Assembly: GCA_036003045.1 (NCBI GenBank)
Contig: DASYSS010000002.1
Span: forward strand, 49,071 to 113,070
Direction of reading: 5' to 3'
Origin: Gemmatimonadaceae bacterium
GTDB taxonomy: Bacteria > Gemmatimonadota > Gemmatimonadetes > Gemmatimonadales > Gemmatimonadaceae
DNA length: 64,000 nt
Shown: positions 45,330-52,607 of the stretch, one piece after another
Layout: each line of letters begins with the position of its first letter
How positions within the stretch are numbered: the stretch's first letter is position 1
Position numbers and translations under genes: made by a program
Notes under the pieces: model-generated
The model's database searches: none
Told to the model about the DNA's origin: nothing
What the model saw: the letters and a program-made list of their open reading frames with translations, nothing else

Positions 45330-46276
45330 TAGTCCTCCCGCAACTGGCGGCCGGTCAGCGACACGAAAACGTCTTCGAGCGTCGCCGAGTGCGTGGTGAG
45401 CTGGGCCAGCTCGAGCCTGCGCTCGGCGAGAAACCCAAGCAGCGCGGGAACGGTGCGGTGAAGCTCGCCGACGTTGAGCTCATAGCCCCCGGCGCGCATC
45501 CTCGCGGCGCGGACGCCGGCGATCGAGCGAAGCGCGTCTTCGCCCAGCGGCTCCGAATCGCCGCCGAGCGCGAAATCGACGACGTGCTCCGCGCCGAGCG
45601 AGCGGATCAGTTCGCGCGGCGTTCCGAGCGCGATCACTTTGCCGTGGTCGACGATCGCCACGCGGTCGCACAGAATCTCCGCTTCATCCATGTAGTGCGT
45701 CGTGAGCAGAATCGTTCGGCCGTGCGCCTTGAAGTCCGTGATCAGGCCCCAGAGCTGGCGGCGCGACTGCGGATCGAGGCCGGTCGTCGGCTCGTCGAGA
45801 AAGAGAAGGTCGGGGTCGCCGACGATCGCGCACGCGAGGGCGAGCCGTTGTTTCTGTCCGCCCGACAATTTGCCGACGCGCCCGTCGCGTTTTTCCTCGA
45901 GCTGCACGAGGCCAATCACATCGTCGACGGTGCGCCCGCGCTCGTAGAAGCTGCGAAACAAGCGAACGACTTCGGCGACCGTGAGCTTGTCGGCGAGCTG
46001 CGTCTCTTGGAGCTGGATTCCGAGCCGCTGCCGAAGCTGTTTCTCCTGCTGGTCCCAGCGGAGTCCCAGAATCTCGACACGGCCCGAGTCGGGCGACGTC
46101 AGCCCTTCACAGATCTCGATCGTGGTCGTCTTGCCGGCGCCGTTCGGGCCAAGCAGTCCGAAGCATTCGCCGGCCGATACGTCGAGGTCGAGTCCGTCCA
46201 CGGCGCGCACGTCGCCGTAGTACTTGCGGAGATCCTGAACCAGCAACGCCGATGACGGATTTGCTGAAGCCGACAT
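45329..46276 (-). CDS. ABC transporter ATP-binding protein
   Basis: A 315-residue ATPase of the drug/lipid exporter (DrrA/CcmA) type. Walker A is GLLGPNGAGKTTTIEI, the Q-loop lies in RLGIQLQETQLADKLTVAEV, signature KLSGGQKQRLALACAI, Walker B LLFLDEPTTGLDPQSRRQLW and the H-loop ILLTTHYMDEAE. The last 90 residues form the extra domain common in this subfamily (LLGFLAERRLELAQLTTHSATLEDVFVSLTGRQL). It is the first gene of the three-gene operon. TAGGTTTC lies seven bases before the ATG (46284-46291), a possible promoter for a message with little or no leader. Confidence 0.95.
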   Translation of the reverse strand: MSASANPSSALLVQDLRKYYGDVRAVDGLDLDVSAGECFGLLGPNGAGKTTTIEICEGLTSPDSGRVEILGLRWDQQEKQLRQRLGIQLQETQLADKLTVAEVVRLFRSFYERGRTVDDVIGLVQLEEKRDGRVGKLSGGQKQRLALACAIVGDPDLLFLDEPTTGLDPQSRRQLWGLITDFKAHGRTILLTTHYMDEAEILCDRVAIVDHGKVIALGTPRELIRSLGAEHVVDFALGGDSEPLGEDALRSIAGVRAARMRAGGYELNVGELHRTVPALLGFLAERRLELAQLTTHSATLEDVFVSLTGRQLRED

Positions 46277-46360
46277 AGGGGCTGAAACCTACTGCCTCTT
46301 GCCGGTGGTCGCGCGCAGCCGTAGCGTGCGAATGGCTCCGTAAACCCGCCCGATCGAGAA

Positions 46361-47143
46361 ATGTCGAGACGAGCGATTCCCACCCGCTTCGTCGTGAACT
46401 GCGCGATGCTGCTCGCTCCGACCTTGCTCGGTGCACAGCAAGGAGCGCGGCGCGCGCGCGTCGACGGATCCGTGCGCGATTCGTCGGGCGCGCGCGTTCC
46501 GGACGCGGGCGTGGCGGTCGCGGGCGAAAAGGCCCCGAGAGCCGTGAGCGACGACTCCGGCGCGTTTCACATCTCGGGGCTCTCTTCCGGGCGAACCATC
46601 TTCATCGCCCGCCGCTTCGGCTTCCGTCCGGAGACCGTCGCGGTGGAGGTGCTCGACAGTCGACCGACCCGATTGGACTTCACGCTTCGTCGGGTCGCCG
46701 TTCAACTCGACAGTCAGTTCGTGACGGCCGATTCGGCGCGCCAATTCAAGATGGGCGCCTTCAACAAACGCCGCGGACGCGGAATCGGATTCTTCTTGAC
46801 GCGCGAGGACATCGAGAAACATCAGTCTGCCAGCGTCAGTGAGCTGCTCCGCTACGTTCCCGGCGTGACGATCTCGCAACGCATGGCGGGCGAGCCACAG
46901 CCCGTCCACATGCAGCGCTCGTCCAATCCGACCAACCAGTCGACTTGCACGGTCGCGCTCTACGTCGATGGGAACCCGTATCCTAACGGCAGCGTCGACG
47001 ACTTCCCGCCGGGATCGCTGGAGGGGATCGAGGTGTACCGCAGCGCGTCCGAGATCCCGGCCGAGTTTCGAACGCGCGATTCGATGTGTGGGTTGATCGC
47101 GCTGTGGACGCGCGACCCAGAGGCGGCGCGCCGGCACCCATAG
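46361..47143 (+). CDS. Carboxypeptidase-regulatory-like plus TonB-plug domain protein without barrel
   Basis: 260 residues. A signal peptide (to about LLGAQQ, residue 26) is followed by a CarboxypepD_reg-like beta-sandwich (ARVDGSVRDSSGARVPDAGVAV; SDDSGAFHISGL; FTLRRVAVQLD). A TonB-receptor plug-like domain comes next: RGIGFFLTREDIEKHQSASVSELLRYVPGVTI, CTVALYVDGNPYPNGSVDDFPPGSLEGIEVYRSASEIPAEF. It stops where the 22-strand barrel of a TonB receptor would begin. Such short plug-only proteins are frequent in Gemmatimonadota-like genomes and probably sit in the periplasm; their role is not established. Two Cys (CTVAL and MCGLIAL) may form a disulfide. Confidence 0.88.
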   Translation: MSRRAIPTRFVVNCAMLLAPTLLGAQQGARRARVDGSVRDSSGARVPDAGVAVAGEKAPRAVSDDSGAFHISGLSSGRTIFIARRFGFRPETVAVEVLDSRPTRLDFTLRRVAVQLDSQFVTADSARQFKMGAFNKRRGRGIGFFLTREDIEKHQSASVSELLRYVPGVTISQRMAGEPQPVHMQRSSNPTNQSTCTVALYVDGNPYPNGSVDDFPPGSLEGIEVYRSASEIPAEFRTRDSMCGLIALWTRDPEAARRHP

Positions 47144-47241
47144 CCGGGCTCGCCCGAGTCACGGGACGACGGCGAAACTTGGACCGGTACGGGCTCGTAT
47201 CGCCTTGAGCCTCATGCGTTCCGCCGGGGGGGGAAGGTTTT

Positions 47242-49773
47242 GTGATCGTCCTCGTTCTGAGCACCGCCGCGGCCCTGGCTTTCCAAGGGTCGCCGCCACC
47301 GACTCCACCGACGCCGCCGGGGACTCCGGCGCAGCAGGGCGGCCGCGCACCAGCTTGCACGGGACGATGCCCTGGGGGCCGTTCCCGCACACCGGCGGTT
47401 CGAGACAGCACGGACGGCGACTCGACGGACGCGCCGAACTGCAAAGGGGCCGTCATCACCGCGTGCACGAACGGCCACCATCGGCGCCAAGGGATTCGGC
47501 GCGCGGTCACGGCCGAACTTCAAGCGAGCGCGTTCAAGGACGCGACGGCCAAGATCACTCTCCTCGCCGCGCGCGCGGCGCGGCTCAGGCAGGACTCGGC
47601 GCTCGTCGCGTACGACGCGACCACGTACGAGCGCATCTCGGTTGGATTCGGGTTCGGCAGCATTGGACGCGACCGGCTTCTCTTTCGCCACGAGGCCGCG
47701 GCGCACGTCCGGTGGCAGCAGGGGAAAGGCGCGTGGGTGGACGTGAAGGGCGCGCGCAACGCCGCGCCGATGCTCGGGAAAGAGGCGCAGGTAGAGATCG
47801 ACAACGAAACGAACGATCCCGATCTCATGGGAGAAATCCCGTACTACCCGGGATACGAGCCGCTCTGGGTCGGCGGCGGCGACGTCGCGCGCGCACAAGT
47901 CGACGAGACGGAGATCGTGCACCCGATCGCAGATGGCGCCGAAGCGTACTACACGTACGAGACCGGCGATTCCGTCAGCTTCAAGCTGCCGGATGGAACG
48001 GTGATTCAGCTGCGCGAGCTGCGCGTGCGGCCACGCCAGCCGAAATGGAATCTCGGAGTCGGCTCTCTCTGGTTCGATACGCATTCGGGCCAACTCGTGC
48101 GTGCCGCGTATCGGCTCTCGGTGCCTCTCGATATCTGGGCTGTCGCGACCGAGGATGACCCCAAGTCGATGGACGACGTGCCCGTCTGGGTGAAGCCGCT
48201 GATCACGCCGATGAAGGCCGAGGTCTCGGCGATTGCCGTCGAGTACAGCCTGCACGAAGGCCGCTTCTGGCTGCCGCGCTTGCGCTACGCCGAGGCCTAC
48301 GCGCAAGTGAGCTTCATGAAGGTGCCGGTGAAGGTGGAAGAGAGCTTCAAGTATGCGAGCGTGAACGGCAAGGACACGATTCCCACGATTCCTCTCGCGC
48401 CGGCGCGCTTTCAGCCGCCCGACTCGCTGAGCGAAGACGCGCGTATCGCGTGGCGCGACTCCGTCCGCGCCGCGAATCGCGCGTACGCTCGCGCGGTGCG
48501 CGACTCGATTCGTCAGGGGCTCAAGAAGCCGGAACGTCGCACCTCGCAGTGCGATACGTCGGCGTACCGCGTGTCCGCTAGGAGCCGCTATGAAGGCGCG
48601 GTCCCCATAGCGATGCGCGTGCCGTGCGACACGGCCGCCCTCTCTCACTCCCCCGATCTCCCGCCGTCGATCTACGACGAGGGCGAAGAAGTCTTCGACG
48701 CGAAGGATTTGCAGGATCTCAAAGCGCAGGCGCTCTCGCTCACCGCGCAGGCTCCGCTTCAGTTCAGACTCCGCATGCTTCCGCCGCCAACCATTTCGTA
48801 TGGTCCGGCGCTGATGCGCTACAACCGAGTCGAAGGATTTTCGGTCGGCGCATCCGTCGAACAGCAACTTGGCGGCGGCTACAGCGGGTCGGCCATCGGC
48901 CGGATCGGATTCGCGGACTTCGAACCGAATTTGGAGTTGTCGCTCGCGCGATCGAATCTCACGAAGACGATTCGATTCACGGCGTACAATCGCCTGGTCT
49001 CGGCGAGCGACTGGGGGCATCCGCTCACCTTTGGCAGCTCGTTCTCGGCGCTCATGTTCGGGCGCGACGAAGGGTTCTATTATCGCGCCTCCGGCATCGA
49101 CCTCACGCGTTCACTGGACGGCACATTCGGTGGTGGCGTGCAGATGGGATGGCGCCTGTTCGCCGAGCAGGAGCGAACCGCGAAGGTCAAAACCAACTTT
49201 TCGGTGGATGGCGACGATTTTCCCGCGAACCTCGTCGCTCAGCGCGGCGGCTACGCGGGCTTCTCGGCGCACATCGACGATCAGATGGGACTCAACCCCG
49301 AGGCGCTGCGCCTGTTCTCGAGTCTGCGTTTCGAGAGCGCGATCGGACGGGGCGACTCGGCGTACGGCCGTGCCGCCTTCGACGTGACCGCGTCGCACGG
49401 ACTTGGCCGCCTCGCGGGGTCGCTCGCGCTCTCGGCGGGCGGATCGGTTGGCCAGCTGCCGCCACAGCGCCGCTGGTATCTCGGTGGAAACGCGACCGTA
49501 CGGGGACAGAGTCCCGACACGGCGCAGAGCGGAAACGCGTTCTGGCTGACGCGCGCCGAGCTTGGTATGAACGACGCCGGCGCCCGACCGACGATCTTCG
49601 CGGATCTCGGATGGGTCGGCGATCGCACGAAGCTCAGTCAAGTTGGCCGACCGATGAGCGGCGTCGGGGCGGGCGTGTCGTTTCTCGACGGCCTGTTCAG
49701 ATTCGACGTCGCGAGAGGCCTGTATCCGCGCAAACAGTTCCGCGTGGACCTTTACCTCGAATCGAAATTCTGA
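47242..49773 (+). CDS. Large outer-membrane beta-barrel protein, unknown family
   Basis: An 843-residue secreted protein starting at a GTG just after a G-rich ribosome-like stretch (GGGGGGAAGG). The signal peptide is IVLVLSTAAALAFQG, then a Pro/Gly/Arg-rich linker. Residues 90-450 are soluble, alternating beta strands (GVGSLWFDTHSGQLVRAAYRLS; FWLPRLRYAEAYAQVSFMKVPVKVEESF), somewhat like DUF5686 or surface-antigen proteins. From about residue 520 the pattern is amphipathic strands with aromatic ends, closing with GVGAGVSFLDGLFRFDVARGLYPRKQFRVDLYLESKF and a terminal Phe, as expected for an outer-membrane barrel. I cannot name a function. It follows the plug-only protein on the same strand. Confidence 0.82.
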   Translation: MIVLVLSTAAALAFQGSPPPTPPTPPGTPAQQGGRAPACTGRCPGGRSRTPAVRDSTDGDSTDAPNCKGAVITACTNGHHRRQGIRRAVTAELQASAFKDATAKITLLAARAARLRQDSALVAYDATTYERISVGFGFGSIGRDRLLFRHEAAAHVRWQQGKGAWVDVKGARNAAPMLGKEAQVEIDNETNDPDLMGEIPYYPGYEPLWVGGGDVARAQVDETEIVHPIADGAEAYYTYETGDSVSFKLPDGTVIQLRELRVRPRQPKWNLGVGSLWFDTHSGQLVRAAYRLSVPLDIWAVATEDDPKSMDDVPVWVKPLITPMKAEVSAIAVEYSLHEGRFWLPRLRYAEAYAQVSFMKVPVKVEESFKYASVNGKDTIPTIPLAPARFQPPDSLSEDARIAWRDSVRAANRAYARAVRDSIRQGLKKPERRTSQCDTSAYRVSARSRYEGAVPIAMRVPCDTAALSHSPDLPPSIYDEGEEVFDAKDLQDLKAQALSLTAQAPLQFRLRMLPPPTISYGPALMRYNRVEGFSVGASVEQQLGGGYSGSAIGRIGFADFEPNLELSLARSNLTKTIRFTAYNRLVSASDWGHPLTFGSSFSALMFGRDEGFYYRASGIDLTRSLDGTFGGGVQMGWRLFAEQERTAKVKTNFSVDGDDFPANLVAQRGGYAGFSAHIDDQMGLNPEALRLFSSLRFESAIGRGDSAYGRAAFDVTASHGLGRLAGSLALSAGGSVGQLPPQRRWYLGGNATVRGQSPDTAQSGNAFWLTRAELGMNDAGARPTIFADLGWVGDRTKLSQVGRPMSGVGAGVSFLDGLFRFDVARGLYPRKQFRVDLYLESKF

Positions 49774-49808
49774 ATTAGACGGACTTCGTCAAGATTCTGT
49801 ACCGAGCC

Positions 49809-49836
49809 TTGACGGCCTTGCATCCCGCCTTACCTT
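49809..49836 (+). promoter_or_regulatory. Candidate promoter of the leader peptide gene, placing transcription start at its ATG
   Basis: TTGACG (49809-49814), 16 bases, then TACCTT (49831-49836). A start site about seven to nine bases further on would fall on or beside the ATG at 49845. No Shine-Dalgarno sequence precedes that ATG, which fits a leaderless message. Prediction from sequence only. Confidence 0.5.
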
Positions 49837-49844
49837 CTTTTCGC

Positions 49845-49958
49845 ATGAGCACCGCCCGGACCATACGCTGCTGCCGCCAAGCCATGTGCTGCTGCATGAG
49901 CATGTGTATGTGTCGCATGTGTCAATCGACATGTGAGGCTCTGGGCGTTCGCATCTAG
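49845..49958 (+). CDS. Cys/Met-rich leader peptide, 37 residues, candidate attenuator ORF
   Basis: Thirty-seven codons run from an ATG to TAG. Nine are Cys (residues 9, 10, 15, 16, 17, 21, 23, 26, 30) and six are Met, packed mostly in residues 9-30; CCRQAMCCCMSMCMCRMC is the core. Cys is rare in other proteins here, so this is far from chance composition. It has no signal peptide and no family. Its promoter, its lack of a ribosome site, the hairpin at its end (49916-49923 with 49928-49935), and the intrinsic terminator 24 bases after its stop together look like an amino-acid attenuator. Ribosomes short of Cys-tRNA (or Met-tRNA) would pause here and change folding downstream. The controlled genes would be the ATP-grasp ligase and SsuD-like monooxygenase. 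Metal binding by the peptide is the alternative. Confidence 0.68.
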   Translation: MSTARTIRCCRQAMCCCMSMCMCRMCQSTCEALGVRI

Positions 49959-49981
49959 CACGGCTTTCTAGCAGCGACTCG

Positions 49982-50020
49982 CGCTCCGGTCCTCACCGAG
50001 GGACCGGGGCGTTTTTGTTT
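49982..50020 (+). terminator. Intrinsic terminator between leader peptide and ATP-grasp gene, candidate attenuator
   Basis: CGCTCCGGTCC (49982-49992) pairs with GGACCGGGGCG (50001-50011) over eleven positions with one G-T wobble, followed by TTTTTGTTT. A wider 10-bp perfect inverted repeat, GCGACTCGCG (49974-49983) with CGCGAGTCGC (50024-50033), encloses and partly overlaps it. A second partner, GCGAGTCGC, lies at 50056-50064. These offer alternative folds. Confidence 0.85.
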
Positions 50021-50098
50021 GGTCGCGAGTCGCCGCCCGGTCCCAGAGTGAACCAGCGAGTCGCATCACCCGCGACCCACACTCAGGACTGCCGCCCC

Positions 50099-51106
50099 AT
50101 GCAACCGATCGCCGTTTTCCACGAACACCCGGACTGGTTCAAGCCGCTCTTCCTCGAGCTCGAGCGGCGCGGCCTGCCGTACGAGCGCGTCGACGCCGCG
50201 TCGCACGTGTTCGACCCGTCCGAGGACGATGTGCCGTATTCGCTCGTGTTCAACCGCGCGAGCCCATCCGCCTACCTGCGCAATCATCGCCAGACGACGT
50301 TCCATACGCTTCACTGGCTGAGGCATCTCGAGCGAATCGGCGTTCCCGTCGTGAACGGCGCGCACGTCTACGCATACGAGTTGTCAAAAGTGTCGCAGCT
50401 CGATCTGCTCGAGGAGCTCGGCCTTCCATATCCGAAGGCGCGCGCGATCAACGATCCGTCGCTCGGCCTGAAGGCCGCGAAGGATCTCCGCTATCCGGTC
50501 CTCGTGAAAGCGAACATCGGCGGCAGCGGCGCAGGCATCGTTCGCTACGAGACCGAAGCGGCGCTCGCCGGAGCGATCGAGCGGGGCGAGGTGCAGCTCG
50601 GCATCGACGGCGTCGCGCTCGTGCAGGAATCGGCCCCGCTTCGCGATGGCCACATCGTACGCGTCGAGACGCTCGGCGGAAAATATCTGTACGCGATCAA
50701 GGTCTTTCCGGCCGTCGGATCGTTCGACCTCTGCCCGGCCGACGCGTGTCAGACGGCGGATGGCGTCGAGCTCGTGCGCGGCGCGTGCGCGGTCGACGCG
50801 CCGAAGACGGGACTCAGGGTGGAAGGATACGACGCGCCGCCCGAGATCATCGAGCAGGTCGAAGCGATCTCGCGCCGTGCCGGCCTCGACGTAGGCGGCA
50901 TCGAGTATCTGATCGACGACCGCGACGGGAAGCACTACTTCTACGACGTCAACGCGCTGTCGAACTTCGTCGCCGACCCGGTGAATGTGATCGGCTTCGA
51001 TCCGTGGGTGAAGCTCGTCGACTATCTCGTGTCGCGGAGCGCGCCCGCCCGCCGCGCGACGGAGCGCACGAACGAACGCGCCAGGTTCCACGCGAGCCTG
51101 CCATGA
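50099..51106 (+). CDS. ATP-grasp ligase, RimK-like
   Basis: A 335-residue ATP-grasp enzyme. The N-terminal pre-ATP domain (QPIAVFHEHPDWFKPLFLELERRGLPYERVDA) and VFNRASPSAYLRNHRQT resemble RimK-like glutamate ligases. The ATP-binding fold has YPVLVKANIGGSGAGIVRYE (Lys plus Gly-rich loop), and the Mg2+ residues near the end are in VGGIEYLIDDRDGKHYFYDVNALSNF. It would activate a carboxylate as acyl phosphate and join it to an amine or thiol; the pair of substrates is unknown. ATG at 50099; no ribosome site is evident. Its stop overlaps the monooxygenase ATG, so the two are coupled. It stands behind the Cys-rich leader and terminator. Confidence 0.9.
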   Translation: MQPIAVFHEHPDWFKPLFLELERRGLPYERVDAASHVFDPSEDDVPYSLVFNRASPSAYLRNHRQTTFHTLHWLRHLERIGVPVVNGAHVYAYELSKVSQLDLLEELGLPYPKARAINDPSLGLKAAKDLRYPVLVKANIGGSGAGIVRYETEAALAGAIERGEVQLGIDGVALVQESAPLRDGHIVRVETLGGKYLYAIKVFPAVGSFDLCPADACQTADGVELVRGACAVDAPKTGLRVEGYDAPPEIIEQVEAISRRAGLDVGGIEYLIDDRDGKHYFYDVNALSNFVADPVNVIGFDPWVKLVDYLVSRSAPARRATERTNERARFHASLP

Positions 51107-52155
51107 GATACGGATACTGGCTTCCCGTCTTCGGCGGCTGGCTTCGCAATGTCGAGGACGAAGGAATGGCGGCGTCGTGGGACTACGTGCGGCGGCTCGC
51201 CCAACGCAGTGAGGAAATCGGCTACGATCTCACGCTGATCGCGGAGCTGCTCCTCAACGACATCAAGGGCATCAAAGCGCCGTCGCTCGACGCGTGGTCG
51301 ACGGCCGCGGCGCTGGCCGCGGTCACGGAGCGCCTCGAGCTGATGGTCGCGGTGCGGCCGTCGTTCCACCCGCCGGCGATTCTCGCCAAGCAGGCCGCGA
51401 ACATCGATCGCATCTCGAACGGACGTCTCGCCCTCAACGTCGTGTCCGCGTGGTGGAAGGACGAGGCGCGTCGGTTCGGCGCCGCATTCGACGAGCATGA
51501 CGATCGCTACGGACGCACGCGCGAGTGGTTGGACGTCGTGGATGGCGCGTGGCGTGAGCCGGCGTTCACGTACCACGGCAAGTTCTACAACCACGACGAC
51601 ATCGTGCTCGAGCCGAAACCCGCTTCAAAACCCGGCCGTCCGCGTCCGACGATTTACGCGGGGGGAGAATCCGAAGCGGCGAAAACGCTCATCTCGCGGC
51701 AGTGCGACGCGTACGTCATGCACGGCGACCCGCCGGAGCGGATCGCGCCCAAAATCGCCGACATGCGGGCCCGACGTGAGCAGGCCTCCGAGGCCCTCGG
51801 CATCGACCTCCCGCCGATGCAGTTCGGCGTCGCCGCGTACACGATCGTCCGCGATTCGGAGGCGGAAGTTCGAGACGAAATCGAGCGCATCACCAACGTG
51901 GCCGCGGGATCTCCCGGTTACGAGAACTATCGGGACTGGATCGCGAACACGAAGCTCGAGCAGCAGGTGAGCCTCCAGGATTATTCCGTGTCCAACCGCG
52001 GACTGCGGGCCGGGCTGGTCGGAACCCCGGAGCAGGTGGCCGAGCGAACGTCGCAGTTCGCCGAGGCGGGGGTGGACCTGCTTCTTCTCCAGTGCAGTCC
52101 CCAACTGGAGGAAATGGAGCGTTTCGCGGAAGAGGTGATAGCGGCGCGGGTCTAG
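51103..52155 (+). CDS. FMNH2-dependent monooxygenase, SsuD/SfnG-like (luciferase-like family)
   Basis: A 350-residue TIM-barrel flavoprotein of the bacterial luciferase-like group. It starts MRYGYWLPVFGGWLRN, and AVRPSFHPPAILAKQAANIDRISNGRLALNVVSAWWKDEA is the flavin/substrate block closest to alkanesulfonate (SsuD) and dimethylsulfone (SfnG) monooxygenases. TIYAGGESEAAKTLISRQCDAYVMHG and GLVGTPEQVAERTSQFAEAGVDLLLLQ complete the barrel. These enzymes split C-S bonds to free sulfite when sulfate or cysteine is scarce. It is translated together with the ATP-grasp gene. No flavin reductase or sulfonate ABC importer is in the window. The Cys-rich leader upstream supports a sulfur role, which is inference. 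Confidence 0.9.
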   Translation: MRYGYWLPVFGGWLRNVEDEGMAASWDYVRRLAQRSEEIGYDLTLIAELLLNDIKGIKAPSLDAWSTAAALAAVTERLELMVAVRPSFHPPAILAKQAANIDRISNGRLALNVVSAWWKDEARRFGAAFDEHDDRYGRTREWLDVVDGAWREPAFTYHGKFYNHDDIVLEPKPASKPGRPRPTIYAGGESEAAKTLISRQCDAYVMHGDPPERIAPKIADMRARREQASEALGIDLPPMQFGVAAYTIVRDSEAEVRDEIERITNVAAGSPGYENYRDWIANTKLEQQVSLQDYSVSNRGLRAGLVGTPEQVAERTSQFAEAGVDLLLLQCSPQLEEMERFAEEVIAARV

Positions 52156-52351
52156 GCGGGTGGGCCGGTGGGCCGGTGGGCCGGTGGTCCGGGAGACCGC
52201 GGGGCCGGAGGGCGCTGGGCCGCTACACCGGCGGAGATATCTGGAACGCGCCAATCGGATGCAGGGTCTGAGCTCCCAGCTCGGGCCCTTCGCATTTCAC
52301 CGGCCTCGCGGCCATCCGGTCCACCGGTCCACCGGTTCACCGCCTTTTTTT
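52156..52351 (+). repeat. Facing 9-bp repeat blocks ending in a T-run, probable operon terminator
   Basis: The left block (52156-52193) has about four copies of GGTGGGCCG directly after the monooxygenase stop. The right block (52316-52342) has three copies of CCGGTCCAC/CCGGTTCAC in the complementary sense (with G-U pairs). TTTTTTT follows at 52345-52351. Roughly 120 bases lie between, with their own short stems (GGGAGACC; GCTCCCAGCTCGGGC). The fold would be a long hairpin with a terminator-like end. Confidence 0.78.
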
Positions 52352-52607
52352 GTGTCCCCCGTCGCGGCCCGAATCCGCTGCGGCGCACAGAATGCATGCG
52401 TCCGCCCCTGCTCCGCCGTGGGATACCGGCGGGGTTGACAGCAAGTCCCCGGCGGACAGGGTTGTGGGCGTGCTTAAATCAATCCAGTGCAAAGAGTTGG
52501 ACAGTTTGCATCAGTTGTTGGGTCTTCGGCCGACACTTACCACAGGACAAGGGGTTTCCGGCGCGCGACACGCCGGCTGACGGACGTTCTCCCGGTTCAT
52601 CTTTCGA

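Noticed and set aside
47212..49020. 602-codon minus-strand frame opposite the outer-membrane protein
   Set aside because: Same cause; the plus-strand frame has a signal peptide, barrel pattern and terminal Phe.
49845..49958. Cys-rich ORF as a metallothionein
   Set aside because: Possible, but the missing ribosome site, the tight link to a terminator and the sulfur-type genes fit a leader better. Kept only as the alternative.
52380..52607. Small frames in the gap before the diguanylate cyclase
   Set aside because: Composition is not protein-like and no ribosome site is seen. A TTGACA at 52435 lies there but has no matching -10 box, so I do not list it as a promoter.
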